Below, piece after piece: positions 18,368-27,561 of a stretch of DNA of 64,000 nucleotides (positions are counted from its first letter, which is position 1; each line of letters starts with the position of its first letter). The position numbers and the translations under genes were made by a program. The stretch is from the NCBI RefSeq assembly GCF_000190435.1, contig NC_015152.1, positions 378,458 to 442,457 of the forward strand, written 5' to 3'. The stretch is from Sphaerochaeta globosa str. Buddy (lineage in GTDB: Bacteria > Spirochaetota > Spirochaetia > Sphaerochaetales > Sphaerochaetaceae). The notes under the pieces are model-generated. The model saw only the letters and a program-made list of their open reading frames with translations, did not search any database and was not told the DNA's origin.

Positions 18368-19562
18368 GAAACAACTGTTCAAACTTCAAAAAGAATTCGG
18401 AAATGCTTTTTATTTGGTAGACTCTGCAAGGTTTAGAGAAAACTTTCGCGAATTACGGGATGCCTTTTCACTAATATATCCGAAATTCAACATTGCATAT
18501 TCATACAAGACGAATTACACGCCAAAGCTATGTAAGATTGTTAATGACCTCGGCGGTTACGCAGAAGTCGTATCTGATATGGAGATGGAAATTGCACTTC
18601 GAGTAGGTGTTAAGCCGGAGAAAATTATCTGGAATGGACCTATTAAGAATTATTCGAAAGTTGAAGGCTTTCTTCTGGCAGGAGGAAAGGTTAATCTTGA
18701 TTCCCTGTATGAGGTTCCACTCATCAAGACTATTGCCGATAAGCATCCAGAAAAAAAAATACAAATCGGAATTAGGGTAAATTTTGAAATCAATGATGGC
18801 GTTATCTCAAGATTTGGTTTTGATGTAGACTCCGATGATTTCAAGGAAGCTTTGGCACTAACCAAGATTCAAAATATCCATCTCTATGGCATGCAATGCC
18901 ATTTTGCAACAAGAAAACTGGAAACTTGGAAACCTAGGGCGGAAGGGATGATAAGACTTCTAGATTCTTTGAATATTATTCCAGAAATTGTTGATTTAGG
19001 TGGAGGCCTTTTTGGAAAAATGGCCGATTCCCTAAAAAGTCAATTTGACTCAGATATCCCAACGTACAATGAGTATGCGGCTGAAATCGCTCCATTGTTT
19101 GCTGAACGATACGGTAATGATGGGCCGATGCTTATTCTTGAACCAGGTAGTGCACTTGTTGGAGATTGTATGCAATTCGCAACTACCGTTGAGAATATCA
19201 AAAACATTCGAGGAAAGGCGATTGCGACTGTACTCGGAAGTATCTACAACATAAATCCAACACTGAACAAGAAGAATCCTCCCTTGGAAGTAGTTAGTTG
19301 TGGGATAGTTCAAGAATTTTTTCAGGACTTGGATTTTGGTGGATTTACTTGTATTGAGTCTGACTATATCTATCGTCACTATCAAGGTAATATTGCTGTT
19401 GGTGATATGGTAATATTTGGCAATGCTGGCTCCTATTCAATAGTTCTTAAGCCCCCGTTTATTCTTCCCAACTTCCCTGTACTGGATATCAGCGAAGCAG
19501 AGGTGGAAATCTTGAAGCGAGGTGAGGCCTTCGATGATCTTTTTCACACATTCACATTTTAA
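18360..19562 (+). CDS. PLP-dependent decarboxylase, DapDC/ornithine decarboxylase fold type III
   Basis: This 400-residue protein matches the Orn/DAP/Arg decarboxylase 2 family: PLP lysine K50 in AYSYKTNY, VSDMEMEIAL, FGFDVDS, the glycine-rich DLGGGLF motif and LEPGSALVG. It is not expected to be the housekeeping LysA, because it overlaps the aldolase gene and lies next to a sugar transferase and an aminotransferase in the polysaccharide locus. Related enzymes act on D-amino acids or carboxylated intermediates. Exact chemistry is unresolved. Confidence 0.82.
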   Translation: MNKKQLFKLQKEFGNAFYLVDSARFRENFRELRDAFSLIYPKFNIAYSYKTNYTPKLCKIVNDLGGYAEVVSDMEMEIALRVGVKPEKIIWNGPIKNYSKVEGFLLAGGKVNLDSLYEVPLIKTIADKHPEKKIQIGIRVNFEINDGVISRFGFDVDSDDFKEALALTKIQNIHLYGMQCHFATRKLETWKPRAEGMIRLLDSLNIIPEIVDLGGGLFGKMADSLKSQFDSDIPTYNEYAAEIAPLFAERYGNDGPMLILEPGSALVGDCMQFATTVENIKNIRGKAIATVLGSIYNINPTLNKKNPPLEVVSCGIVQEFFQDLDFGGFTCIESDYIYRHYQGNIAVGDMVIFGNAGSYSIVLKPPFILPNFPVLDISEAEVEILKRGEAFDDLFHTFTF

Positions 19563-19570
19563 AGGTATAT

Positions 19571-20248
19571 ATGATTAATCTTGCTATTAAACGCTTATTC
19601 GATATTGTTGGCTCATTCCTTGCTCTTGTTTTTCTTTTACCCGTATGGATTGTAATTCCGATAGCTATCAAGTTGGATTCGAGAGGTCCTGTTTTTTTTA
19701 GACAGAAAAGATTGACAAAAGATGGGCGTATATTCGAGATGTATAAGTTTCGTTCGATGATTGTAAACGCTGAGATAATGGATGCTGGTTTGTTTAATTT
19801 TGAGAATGACCCAAGAGTGACAAGATTGGGAAGGTTCTTACGTAACTGTAGCATTGATGAGTTACCGCAACTCATGAATATTCTTAAAGGTGATATGGCG
19901 ATTATCGGACCAAGGCCTAGTGTTGTGTATGAACTTGGAGAATTTGGAACCCTCAACAAGAAATATAAAAAGCGGTTTTCCATGAAAGCAGGATTAACTG
20001 GCTTGGCACAAGTAAAAGGTCGAAATGACATCAATTGGGATGAAAAAGTTACATTGGATAATCAGTACATTGATCTTTTCAACCAATATGGGGTTCTGAT
20101 TGATTTAAAGTTGATTATTCTTTCAATTTTTGCAGTGTTCAGGAAGGACGAAATCTACGAAGCAAAAGCAAATGAAGACTTGAGCGATGCTGAAGCAGCA
20201 AAATTTGCAGAAGAGGAAATTATTCGAATAGCCCATCTCCCGGATTGA
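19571..20248 (+). CDS. Priming sugar-1-phosphate transferase to undecaprenyl phosphate (PglC/WcaJ type)
   Basis: This 225-residue monotopic phosphoglycosyl transferase has a single N-terminal re-entrant hydrophobic helix (about 7-30) followed by GPVFFRQKR, EMYKFRSM, DPRVTRLGRFLR, DELPQLMNIL and GPRP. It moves a sugar-1-phosphate from UDP-sugar to the lipid carrier and so starts repeat-unit assembly. It is the only priming enzyme in the window, so both flippase/polymerase sets may depend on it. A dehydratase upstream and an aminotransferase downstream suggest an amino-deoxy sugar as first residue, but that aminotransferase is class IV rather than a DegT sugar aminotransferase. Confidence 0.92.
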   Translation: MINLAIKRLFDIVGSFLALVFLLPVWIVIPIAIKLDSRGPVFFRQKRLTKDGRIFEMYKFRSMIVNAEIMDAGLFNFENDPRVTRLGRFLRNCSIDELPQLMNILKGDMAIIGPRPSVVYELGEFGTLNKKYKKRFSMKAGLTGLAQVKGRNDINWDEKVTLDNQYIDLFNQYGVLIDLKLIILSIFAVFRKDEIYEAKANEDLSDAEAAKFAEEEIIRIAHLPD

Positions 20249-20269
20249 GTGTTCCTAAGGATGAAAAAT

Positions 20270-21187
20270 ATGAAGACAGATGTGAGTAATAGATTTATCT
20301 GGTTCAAAGGTGAAATCTTAAATGTCAATGATGCAAAGATTAATGTTCTTGCACCAACTGCGCAGTTCGGACTGAATGTATTTGAAGGAATTCCCTGTTA
20401 TTGGAATGATGAAAAGAAACAGTTATATGCCTTTCGGCTCCATGATCACTATGAGCGATTATTAAAATCTGCAAGGTTGTTGCAACTGGATTGCCCCTAC
20501 ACTGAAGAAGATATGAAGAAAGCTCTCATTGATGTCGTAATCGCCAATGAGTATTCAGAGAATCTCTCTGTTAGGCAGACATTGTTCGTTGATGGATTTG
20601 GTTCTTGGGGCTCTGAAGGCCCAGTTGATATGTTTGTTGCTCCTATTCCAAAAGGGAAAACTGGTTCCGAATACAATAAGAAAGGCTTAAACTGCTGCGT
20701 TACATCTTGGACACGGATCAATGATAACAGTCTTTCACCTAGGATTAAATGCGGAGCGAATTACATAAATAGCCGTATGGGACAGAGGGAAGCCATACGT
20801 AATGGTTATGATACCTGCATATTCTTGAATGAAGCAGGGAAGGTTTCAGAAGGTCCTGGTTCGTGTTTCTTCATGGTTAAAAACGACGTTCTTGTTACTC
20901 CCCCTCTGACGGATTCTGTACTTGAAAGTATAACGAGAGACACTGTTATCAAATTAGCAGAAAGGATTGGAATGAAGATTATTGAGAGGAGTATAAATCG
21001 AACGGAACTGTATGTTTGCGATGAAGCCTTTCTCTGTGGCTCTGCTATGGAAATAACTCCCGTTCTCAGTGTTGACCGATATGTTATCAATAGAGGGGAA
21101 GTAGGAAGAATTACGAATGCGCTTCATAAAGAATACTTAGTAGCTACAGTTAGCGGAACTCAAGAATGGAATACTCCAATTTATTGA
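20270..21187 (+). CDS. Class-IV aminotransferase, branched-chain-like
   Basis: This protein of about 305 residues is of fold type IV (BCAT/D-amino acid transaminase). It shows FEGIPCYW, the PLP lysine within PRIKCGANYINSRMGQREA, and the phosphate-binding VSEGPGSCFFMV. The start at ATG 20270 is chosen for a TAAGGA site eight bases upstream; GTG 20249 and ATG 20261 are alternatives. With the aldolase and decarboxylase upstream it could make an unusual amino acid for attachment to the glycan. A housekeeping leucine/isoleucine role is possible but the position argues against it. Confidence 0.82.
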   Translation: MKTDVSNRFIWFKGEILNVNDAKINVLAPTAQFGLNVFEGIPCYWNDEKKQLYAFRLHDHYERLLKSARLLQLDCPYTEEDMKKALIDVVIANEYSENLSVRQTLFVDGFGSWGSEGPVDMFVAPIPKGKTGSEYNKKGLNCCVTSWTRINDNSLSPRIKCGANYINSRMGQREAIRNGYDTCIFLNEAGKVSEGPGSCFFMVKNDVLVTPPLTDSVLESITRDTVIKLAERIGMKIIERSINRTELYVCDEAFLCGSAMEITPVLSVDRYVINRGEVGRITNALHKEYLVATVSGTQEWNTPIY

Positions 21188-21199
21188 TTTGAGGTAGTT

Positions 21200-21961
21200 A
21201 TGGAATTTATTAAGGATTTAGTTTCAGTCATAATTCCAGTATATAATGCGGAGAAATTTCTTGAGAATACTTTGTTTTCTGTAATCAATCAGACATACAG
21301 GAATATAGAAATTATTCTTGTAGATGATTGCTCCAAAGATAATTCTGCTGAAATAATTAATCGCTATACTTCTGAACAAATTAAGATTGTCTATTATTTG
21401 CAAGACATGAATAAAGGTGCTGGTGCTGCAAGGAATAAGGCTCTGGAACTGGCTAAAGGGCAATATGTTGCGTTCTTGGATAGCGATGATGTGTGGTTGC
21501 CTCAAAAGATTGAACGTCAGATTGCTCTCATGAAAGAGAAAGAGACTGGATTCTCTTATGCAGCAATTGAGATGATAGATGAGGATGGTAAGCTAATAAA
21601 ACCTAAACGACATATAAAGGAAGTCTGTGATTATAACTATCTATTGCATAATACAATAATTGCAACATCTTCTGTTGTGATTGATAGAAGTATTTTTGGA
21701 GATTTCCGCATGCCATTAAGAAGAGGAGGTCAAGACTACGCCACTTGGCTAATGCTTTTGAGAAATGGAGAAGTTGCATATGGCATCAATGAGGTTCTTA
21801 GCCAGTATAGAGTAGTCAGCGGATCGCTCTCTTCAAATAAGTTAAAAAGTATAAAGCAAGTGTGGGAAATTCAAATTCAAGATGAAAAGATAGGAAAGGT
21901 TTCTGCAACACTAAATGTCAGTCATTTTATTCTCAATGCATTGATGAAATATTTATTTTAG
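21200..21961 (+). CDS. Glycosyltransferase family 2
   Basis: This 253-residue GT-A protein has VSVIIPVYNAEKFL at the N-terminus, LVDDCSKDNS, GAGAARNKAL and the DSDDVW metal motif near 95. It adds a sugar to the lipid-linked repeat unit at the cytoplasmic face. It resembles WcaA-type transferases and its donor is unknown. A GAGGT site precedes the ATG. It is followed by a 432-base gap, so it probably closes the first transcription unit of the locus. Confidence 0.88.
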   Translation: MEFIKDLVSVIIPVYNAEKFLENTLFSVINQTYRNIEIILVDDCSKDNSAEIINRYTSEQIKIVYYLQDMNKGAGAARNKALELAKGQYVAFLDSDDVWLPQKIERQIALMKEKETGFSYAAIEMIDEDGKLIKPKRHIKEVCDYNYLLHNTIIATSSVVIDRSIFGDFRMPLRRGGQDYATWLMLLRNGEVAYGINEVLSQYRVVSGSLSSNKLKSIKQVWEIQIQDEKIGKVSATLNVSHFILNALMKYLF

Positions 21962-22393
21962 AAGAAAAATTGTATCTCGATAATGTTCTTTAGTGATTAT
22001 GCTAGCATTATGCGAAATGCGAATGATAGATTTATGTGATACATAGAATTGATGTTTGAAATTGCTTTTTCTGAAATTTTACTAAGTAATCAAGTTGCAT
22101 GAGAAGGTCCTTCTGAAGAATTGATAGTACGAATGAGTGATTTAAAAAAGGAAAATTTTATACTAATCGATTTCCCTTCATTTTTCCTTCTATCATAGAT
22201 TATCGGACAAATTGGACTAGAATTCGCCTTGTTATCATCGGAATGATGAAATTTGATTATTATTTTAAATTTTCTCTAATCTGAAGCTGTCGCTATATGC
22301 AGAGATATTTGGAATCACTCATGATACTTGCCTTGTCAGAGGTTTTTTTAAATCAAGTTTGTTTTACCGCAATAATTTGCAGGGGGATAATTT
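21962..22393. other. 432-base AT-rich gap without a gene
   Basis: I find no open reading frame with a ribosome site, no strong hairpin and no convincing -35/-10 pair. AT content is high throughout. Short TGATAGAT/TGATAGTA strings (near 22023 and 22122) recall the extended -10 seen elsewhere in the locus but are poor matches. The gap separates the glycosyltransferase from the Wzz-like gene, which has AGGGGG before its ATG. Confidence 0.5.
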
Positions 22394-23776
22394 ATGATTG
22401 AGAATGAATGTGTAGAGGCAATTTCTTTGAAGACATATTCGGGCTCTGATGGCATCAGTTTTGTATATGTTATTTGGAATCTGATAAGAAGATGGAGAAT
22501 ACTATTGTGTTTGATTCTTTCATTCGGAATCATTGGTGGTTTAGTTGGACTTTGTTCTACATATTTAGTTAAGCTAAAGCCTACACAGAAAAAAAATCTT
22601 GAAACCTTTGTAAAATACTATCATGAACTTGAGAGCCAGTTGGAATATAATAGAAATAATCCTTTGCTTCTTGCAAATGAGAATGATGTATATAAAGGGG
22701 TAGTGTCGTACAGCGGGTTTGTTGGAAATCAGCAAAAGTATGGATATGTGCACGACAGCATTGAGCTCTTTTTTCAGGATGAAGAACTTTGGAGAAAATT
22801 ATACAATATTGTAGGAATTAGTCAGATTGATGCAACATATATCAAAGATACCTTCTCAATTCTTGTAGAAAGTAATAACAATCCAGAAAATGCAGTATTT
22901 GATCCCAATTTCAAAGTGGTGATCAAACTCTATTTTCTGGGTAAAGATGAAACAAATGCGTTAATAAACAGTCTTTCTCAAGAATTTGAATCATTCATAA
23001 GTTCTATAGAATTTAATGGTGAACTAATAAAAATTGGTGCAAATGCTACAAATTCCGATACTTCAAGTATTATTGATTTAATAACTAGTATGAATGAAAA
23101 GAAAGAACAGCGTATTCTTTCGATTATGAATTCTTGTGTCAATCCAAATAGTGCTGTAGCAATTAGTGATTGGAGGAATATTCGGTTAAGCAATGCACAG
23201 AAGCATTACTTAAATACAAATTTCTCTGAATTTGGCCTTAAGATAAGTTATATAAATACAATAGCTGTTTTCAGTGTTATTGGTTTCTTCCTGGGCGTTT
23301 TTTTCCTAGTACTAGGTAGCCTTTTAAACTTTAAAGTAAGCTATCCAGAGTATATATCTTATGTTCTTGGTATGAAAGTAATAGCATGCTTGAAAAATCC
23401 TAAAAAGAAGTTTCTACTTGATAAACTCTTTTACTTGATGACACATACAAGTACTAATTATTCTGATTCAATTGAGTATGTTAAGGCTTGGATTCTAGCT
23501 GTTGATAATAAGAGTAGAATTATTATCTGTGGAGATCCTACTGATAAACTAGTTCGGATTAAGCAAGGTGAATTATTGACTGTTCTTGGCGAAGGGGCCT
23601 TTGGGTCAGGTCTATTTAGCAATAGTATTGAATCATTAGAAAAGCTAAACTCTTCAATGTCCGTTTTGTTTATGATTCATTATGATTATACACATGCAAA
23701 AGATTTGAAAAATCAAATTGATATTTGCAATGAGATGGGTATTAAAGTTATTGGTGCTATTACAATTGATAGTTAA
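22394..23776 (+). CDS. Wzz-like polysaccharide co-polymerase with a degenerate kinase-like tail
   Basis: This 460-residue protein has a membrane segment at about 35-58, an extracytoplasmic region rich in helices to about 290, a second segment at about 293-317, and a cytoplasmic tail of about 140 residues. This is the layout of tyrosine-kinase-type chain-length regulators. The tail (IIICGDPTDKLVRIKQGEL...VLFMIHYDYTHAKDLKNQ) looks like the P-loop fold of BY-kinases, but no Walker A GxxxxGKS/T is present and no tyrosine cluster ends it. I infer control of chain length or export without kinase activity. Confidence 0.65.
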   Translation: MIENECVEAISLKTYSGSDGISFVYVIWNLIRRWRILLCLILSFGIIGGLVGLCSTYLVKLKPTQKKNLETFVKYYHELESQLEYNRNNPLLLANENDVYKGVVSYSGFVGNQQKYGYVHDSIELFFQDEELWRKLYNIVGISQIDATYIKDTFSILVESNNNPENAVFDPNFKVVIKLYFLGKDETNALINSLSQEFESFISSIEFNGELIKIGANATNSDTSSIIDLITSMNEKKEQRILSIMNSCVNPNSAVAISDWRNIRLSNAQKHYLNTNFSEFGLKISYINTIAVFSVIGFFLGVFFLVLGSLLNFKVSYPEYISYVLGMKVIACLKNPKKKFLLDKLFYLMTHTSTNYSDSIEYVKAWILAVDNKSRIIICGDPTDKLVRIKQGELLTVLGEGAFGSGLFSNSIESLEKLNSSMSVLFMIHYDYTHAKDLKNQIDICNEMGIKVIGAITIDS

Positions 23777-23799
23777 CGAAATACTCTGAAGAGTTTCGT
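23776..23799 (+). terminator. Weak hairpin after the Wzz-like gene
   Basis: ACGAAA (23776-23781) pairs with TTTCGT (23794-23799), extended by CTC/GAG around a TGAA loop, with a two-base bulge. It begins at the stop codon. Only a weak pyrimidine-rich stretch follows, so termination would be partial. Confidence 0.35.
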
Positions 23800-23899
23800 C
23801 TCTTATGCTCATTTCTATGACAAAGACGGTAAGCAGTCCTAATAGAGTAACTGTAAATTTGAAAATTGAGTTGTTTGGCTTTTTCTTGTAAGGATAGAT

Positions 23900-24694
23900 A
23901 TGAAGAAATTTAGAGATATTTTCATAGTACTTGTGTACCGAAATATTGATGATTTGGTTGATTTTCTGAAAAGCATAAAGAATTCAGTTGCTGATTATCA
24001 TATTATTGTTGTTAATAGCTACTATGATCAGGACTCCATGTTACAGATTAAAAAAGTCGCAGAAAATTATGACTGCGATTTTGTAAATACGGAAAACAAA
24101 GGGTATGGCCATGGTAACAATGTGGGACTTCAATTTGCTAGGGATAACTATGATTTTGATCGGGTTGTCATATCAAATCCAGACATAATTATTAAAGAAT
24201 ACCATCAGGACGAATTAGATAAATTAGATTCTGCTGCCATTGGAGGCATAGTAGAAAATATTAATGGATCTTTTCAGAATCCTTTAGCTTACTTCAACAA
24301 TAAGTTTTCATCTTGGTTGATCTATAATGGGCTGAAATATAATCATAGAACACTATTTTCTATTGGATTAGCTATCAACAAAATTACTAGAATCTTTTGT
24401 ATGATAGGATTTAAAAAAGACTTCTTAAAGGTTTTTGCTGTTCATGGTTGTTTTTTTGTCCTTACATTAAAAGTGGTTGAATCTATCGATCAACTATTTG
24501 ATGAAAACATTTTTATGTTTGGAGAAGAGGTGGATCTTGGTTATAAATTGCAAGAATTGGGAATCCCTGTATATTTCACAAAGTGGATCTCGGTTTTCCA
24601 CAAAGAAGACGGATCCCAAAAATTCTCAAAACTAAATTCATCAAGCGAAATGAAAAAATCCAACATATATGTGTATGAAAAGCACAGAAAATAG
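23900..24694 (+). CDS. Glycosyltransferase family 2, rhamnosyltransferase-like
   Basis: This 264-residue protein has the GT-A pattern of WbbL-like rhamnosyltransferases: VLVYRNIDDLVDFL, VNTENKGYGHGNNVGLQFA, VISNPDI, HGCFFVL and FGEEVDLGYKL. The NPDI motif takes the place of DXD. It fits addition of rhamnose from dTDP-rhamnose, which the rml genes downstream supply. AAGGAT lies upstream of the ATG. Confidence 0.82.
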   Translation: MKKFRDIFIVLVYRNIDDLVDFLKSIKNSVADYHIIVVNSYYDQDSMLQIKKVAENYDCDFVNTENKGYGHGNNVGLQFARDNYDFDRVVISNPDIIIKEYHQDELDKLDSAAIGGIVENINGSFQNPLAYFNNKFSSWLIYNGLKYNHRTLFSIGLAINKITRIFCMIGFKKDFLKVFAVHGCFFVLTLKVVESIDQLFDENIFMFGEEVDLGYKLQELGIPVYFTKWISVFHKEDGSQKFSKLNSSSEMKKSNIYVYEKHRK

Positions 24695-24726
24695 TTTTTT
24701 TATCATATCATGATCGGGAGAATCAA

Positions 24727-26007
24727 ATGACGATAATTATCTCGATTATCATATTGTTCCTTATTCTCTACTTAAATTTTTCTTTGAAAAAGAACTTTTG
24801 GGATGCCTCGAGTTTGTTTCTTATCGAGAATTTATTTTTGGTTCTTGTTGCATTCCAATTCTTTTTTGGTGAATACCAGTTTGAAGGAAGTGTTTTTATA
24901 TGGCTTGATTTCGTGTGCTTAGTGTTTGTTTTGGGAACTCTTGCTGGAAATTCCATTTACATAAAGATTTGGCAGACTACCAATACAAAAGATGATTCTA
25001 CTATTGTGATTAAGCAACATACTTGCAATAGACGGTATTATATGTTTTTAGCAACATTTATTTGTTTGGGCATTATTGGTGCATTGTTACAACTTTTTTC
25101 ATATGGTTTTAACCTCTCAAGTTTTAGAAGTGTTGAATCTTTTCTTGCTATGAATGCCAAAGTCGCAAGTAATCGTTATAGTGGTTCTGAGAGTTCTGTC
25201 AGCACATTTACCCAGATTCTTCTGTGTTTTTCGTATGCATCCCCATTGCTAGGGGGTTATCTCCTTAGCATTTCAAAGGGGAAGTTTAGAAAAATGCTAT
25301 GCGTACTTTCCCTGCTTCCTATCGTTATCATCATGTTATACACAAATACGAAAGTAGGTTTTGTTGCTAGTGTATTTCTAATTGCTACAGGTTACATTGT
25401 TGGCTATCAAAGAAACTTTGCAACGTATCCTATAATTTCAGCAAAGACTATAGTTTTATTAATTTTTGGAGCTATGGCCTTTGTTGCTGTATTGATTCTT
25501 GTTATGTCAATCCGAATTGGAGAATTATCCTTTCAGACACTGCAAGTGGTGGTTGGAAAATTTATGGATTACGGCTTTGGGGAAATAAAGGCTCTTGATG
25601 TATGGTTTGCCAACTATAATGAAGGTGGGCATGATATGGGATATAATACCTTTATGGCTGTATTCAATTTCATCGGGATAGGTACAAAGAAACAGGGAGT
25701 GTATGAACTTCTCCCGGGAGCAACTAGTAATGTATTCACTGGATATAGAGGGGTGATTATGGACTTTGGGCTTATTGGAGGAATTATTTTCTATGCTCTT
25801 CTTGGCTTACTCAGTGGAATTGCATCAAGCAAAATTAAGTACTCGCAAAAAAGTCTTTTCTCAATGTTTTTCCTTATGTCCGTCTATTTTTTTAATTTCC
25901 ATAGTTTACTAATATCTCCTTGGGTTTATACCTCATATATTTTGGCATTTATTATTTGTATTTTTGCTGCAATCATTTCTGAGAAGGTAAGTTTTGCATG
26001 GGTATAG
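24727..26007 (+). CDS. Oligosaccharide repeat-unit polymerase (Wzy-like), first set
   Basis: This 426-residue integral membrane protein has about 11-12 hydrophobic segments and a large loop near 290-340 (AVFNFIGIGTKKQGVYELLPG, TNVFTGYRGVIMDFG). This matches the O-antigen polysaccharide polymerase Wzy family, in which overall topology rather than motifs is conserved. It would join lipid-linked repeat units at the periplasmic face. Its last 10 bases overlap the start of the interrupted flippase gene. Confidence 0.8.
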   Translation: MTIIISIIILFLILYLNFSLKKNFWDASSLFLIENLFLVLVAFQFFFGEYQFEGSVFIWLDFVCLVFVLGTLAGNSIYIKIWQTTNTKDDSTIVIKQHTCNRRYYMFLATFICLGIIGALLQLFSYGFNLSSFRSVESFLAMNAKVASNRYSGSESSVSTFTQILLCFSYASPLLGGYLLSISKGKFRKMLCVLSLLPIVIIMLYTNTKVGFVASVFLIATGYIVGYQRNFATYPIISAKTIVLLIFGAMAFVAVLILVMSIRIGELSFQTLQVVVGKFMDYGFGEIKALDVWFANYNEGGHDMGYNTFMAVFNFIGIGTKKQGVYELLPGATSNVFTGYRGVIMDFGLIGGIIFYALLGLLSGIASSKIKYSQKSLFSMFFLMSVYFFNFHSLLISPWVYTSYILAFIICIFAAIISEKVSFAWV

Positions 26008-26351
26008 GCAATTTCACGAAGGAGAAAGAATGGAATCATGATTTACTAGTAACAATAGTTGGCCAGCTTTTAGTTCTTGTAATTTCATTTGCTGTAAACA
26101 AGATTTTAGCAGTTCGCTATACAAACGAGGAGTATGCTGTATATGGAATTCTTAGGCGTTTAGCATCTGTGGTTACTTATGTTTCTTTGATGGCAATGGG
26201 GATTGCCGTTCCAAAATATTTAGCAGAATATAAAGAGAAGAAGGATGATGTTACTTATTCTCTTTTCCATATTTCATCCCTCTCAATTGTTGGGATTAGT
26301 ACCATTATAGTTTCTATTTTAGTTTATGGTTTTAGAGATAGTGCATCAGTT

Positions 26352-26359
26352 TTCTTTTT
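26352..26359. repeat. Target-site duplication, left copy
   Basis: TTCTTTTT directly abuts the left end of the IS; the identical 8 bases lie at 27554-27561 beside the right end. Eight bases is the usual duplication size for the IS1595 family. Confidence 0.93.
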
Positions 26360-27553
26360 AAACCCTCTTTTGCACAGTGTTGGTCGCCAACTGCAAATAG
26401 AGCGTTAGTTTGAGTATTTCTCTCTGTAACTGAGCGAAATAGGGTTTTCGAAAACCCTGTTGAGTAGAGTTTCAATCTTTTTGTACGGGTCGTTGGGAGG
26501 ATTGACAATAAAAGCAAAGAGGTTCAAGTAATCAGAGAGATTGGCTCTGTCAAAACCGGAATGCGAGTTCAGGAACTGCTTGAGCTGTCGACAGCGCTGG
26601 TTGATTTCGTTCATTGGATTTTCCTTGTCAGGCAAGCCTTTGAGCGACTTCGAGCTATGAGCTTCACTCACCAAGTGCAGGTCTTTCACCAGACTGTCAT
26701 GGCTTTTCTCTCTATCATGGACAAGGGTTGTCCCTGGCTCGATATGATGAAGGAATGCCTCCAACGTTTTCTTGGAGGATGTCTTTCCGTTCCCCTCGAT
26801 GGTACAGAAAACATGGCCGGAGAGATCGCATCCTATCCCCATGCAGATCTGGTTTCGTGATAGACCACGATACTGCAGCCCATCCTCCTTCATCTGGATA
26901 TCTTCTTTCCTCAGCTTGTAGAAGGTCTCATCGATGTAAGCTTTTCCCCTGAGAACAATAGTATCTTGGTATCCCCTGAGTGTAAGGCAGAGTTTGGATG
27001 TCCAGTAATTCGTTGTTGTGTCGCTGTTTCTGTTTGATTTCGATACTGAGTTGAAGCTCTGCATCCTGAACAAGCCGAGCAGATAATCCACCCATTCGCT
27101 TATGGGTATCTTGTGGTTGTCGAATATGGTGCCCGTTGTGACCGTGAAAGTCCTTTCGCAATCCGAACACCGGTAACGTCTGACATGGTTGCTCGTGAAT
27201 CCGTATTTCTGGATCTTGAGGCTCTGGCAATACCGGCACTCCTGGGGTGCATAGGAGTTGAGAAGCTCACTTTCTTCGGTGTCCGAAATTGAGGGATGCT
27301 TCTTCTTGTAGTTGGACAGATTGATTGCATCAATGAATGATTGCAACGGGGTCGCATCGTCCTTGCCGGTCCAGGGTGTCTCCTTCCTGGATGAAGTGAT
27401 ATGCTTGGGCATTGTGGTAGTCCTAAGCATTGGGAGAAGAAGGGGCATGTACTACCACATCTTCTGCTCCATCGCCCTCTCAATGCCTTATTACCTTACC
27501 ACTAATTTCAATATTTTGCTAACAGTTTACCAACACTGTGCAAAAGAGGGTTT
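26360..27553. mobile_element. IS1595-family (ISXO2-like) insertion sequence, intact
   Basis: This 1194-base element is bounded by perfect 25-base terminal inverted repeats (26360-26384 and 27529-27553, outer end AAACCCTCTTTTGCACAGTG). It is flanked by the 8-base direct repeat TTCTTTTT and holds one full-length transposase on the - strand. Its base composition is more GC-rich than the host flippase gene. Intact ends, target duplication and reading frame suggest an active or recently active element. Confidence 0.95.
26405..27412 (-). CDS. IS1595-family transposase with zinc ribbon and ISXO2-like domain
   Basis: This transposase is about 335 residues long from ATG 27412, where AGGA lies upstream; an in-frame start at 27448 is possible. 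The N-terminal zinc ribbon has the cysteine pairs CRYC and CSDC, followed by TGTIFDNHKIPISEWVDYL. The ISXO2-like catalytic domain shows YIDETFY (first Asp), LVHDREKSH (second Asp) and NEINQRCRQLKQFLNSHSGF (third catalytic position and conserved end). It catalyses movement of the element interrupting the flippase. Confidence 0.93.
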   Translation of the reverse strand: MPKHITSSRKETPWTGKDDATPLQSFIDAINLSNYKKKHPSISDTEESELLNSYAPQECRYCQSLKIQKYGFTSNHVRRYRCSDCERTFTVTTGTIFDNHKIPISEWVDYLLGLFRMQSFNSVSKSNRNSDTTTNYWTSKLCLTLRGYQDTIVLRGKAYIDETFYKLRKEDIQMKEDGLQYRGLSRNQICMGIGCDLSGHVFCTIEGNGKTSSKKTLEAFLHHIEPGTTLVHDREKSHDSLVKDLHLVSEAHSSKSLKGLPDKENPMNEINQRCRQLKQFLNSHSGFDRANLSDYLNLFAFIVNPPNDPYKKIETLLNRVFENPISLSYREKYSN

Positions 27554-27561
27554 TTCTTTTT
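27554..27561. repeat. Target-site duplication, right copy
   Basis: TTCTTTTT, identical to 26352-26359. Flippase coding sequence resumes at 27562. Confidence 0.93.
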
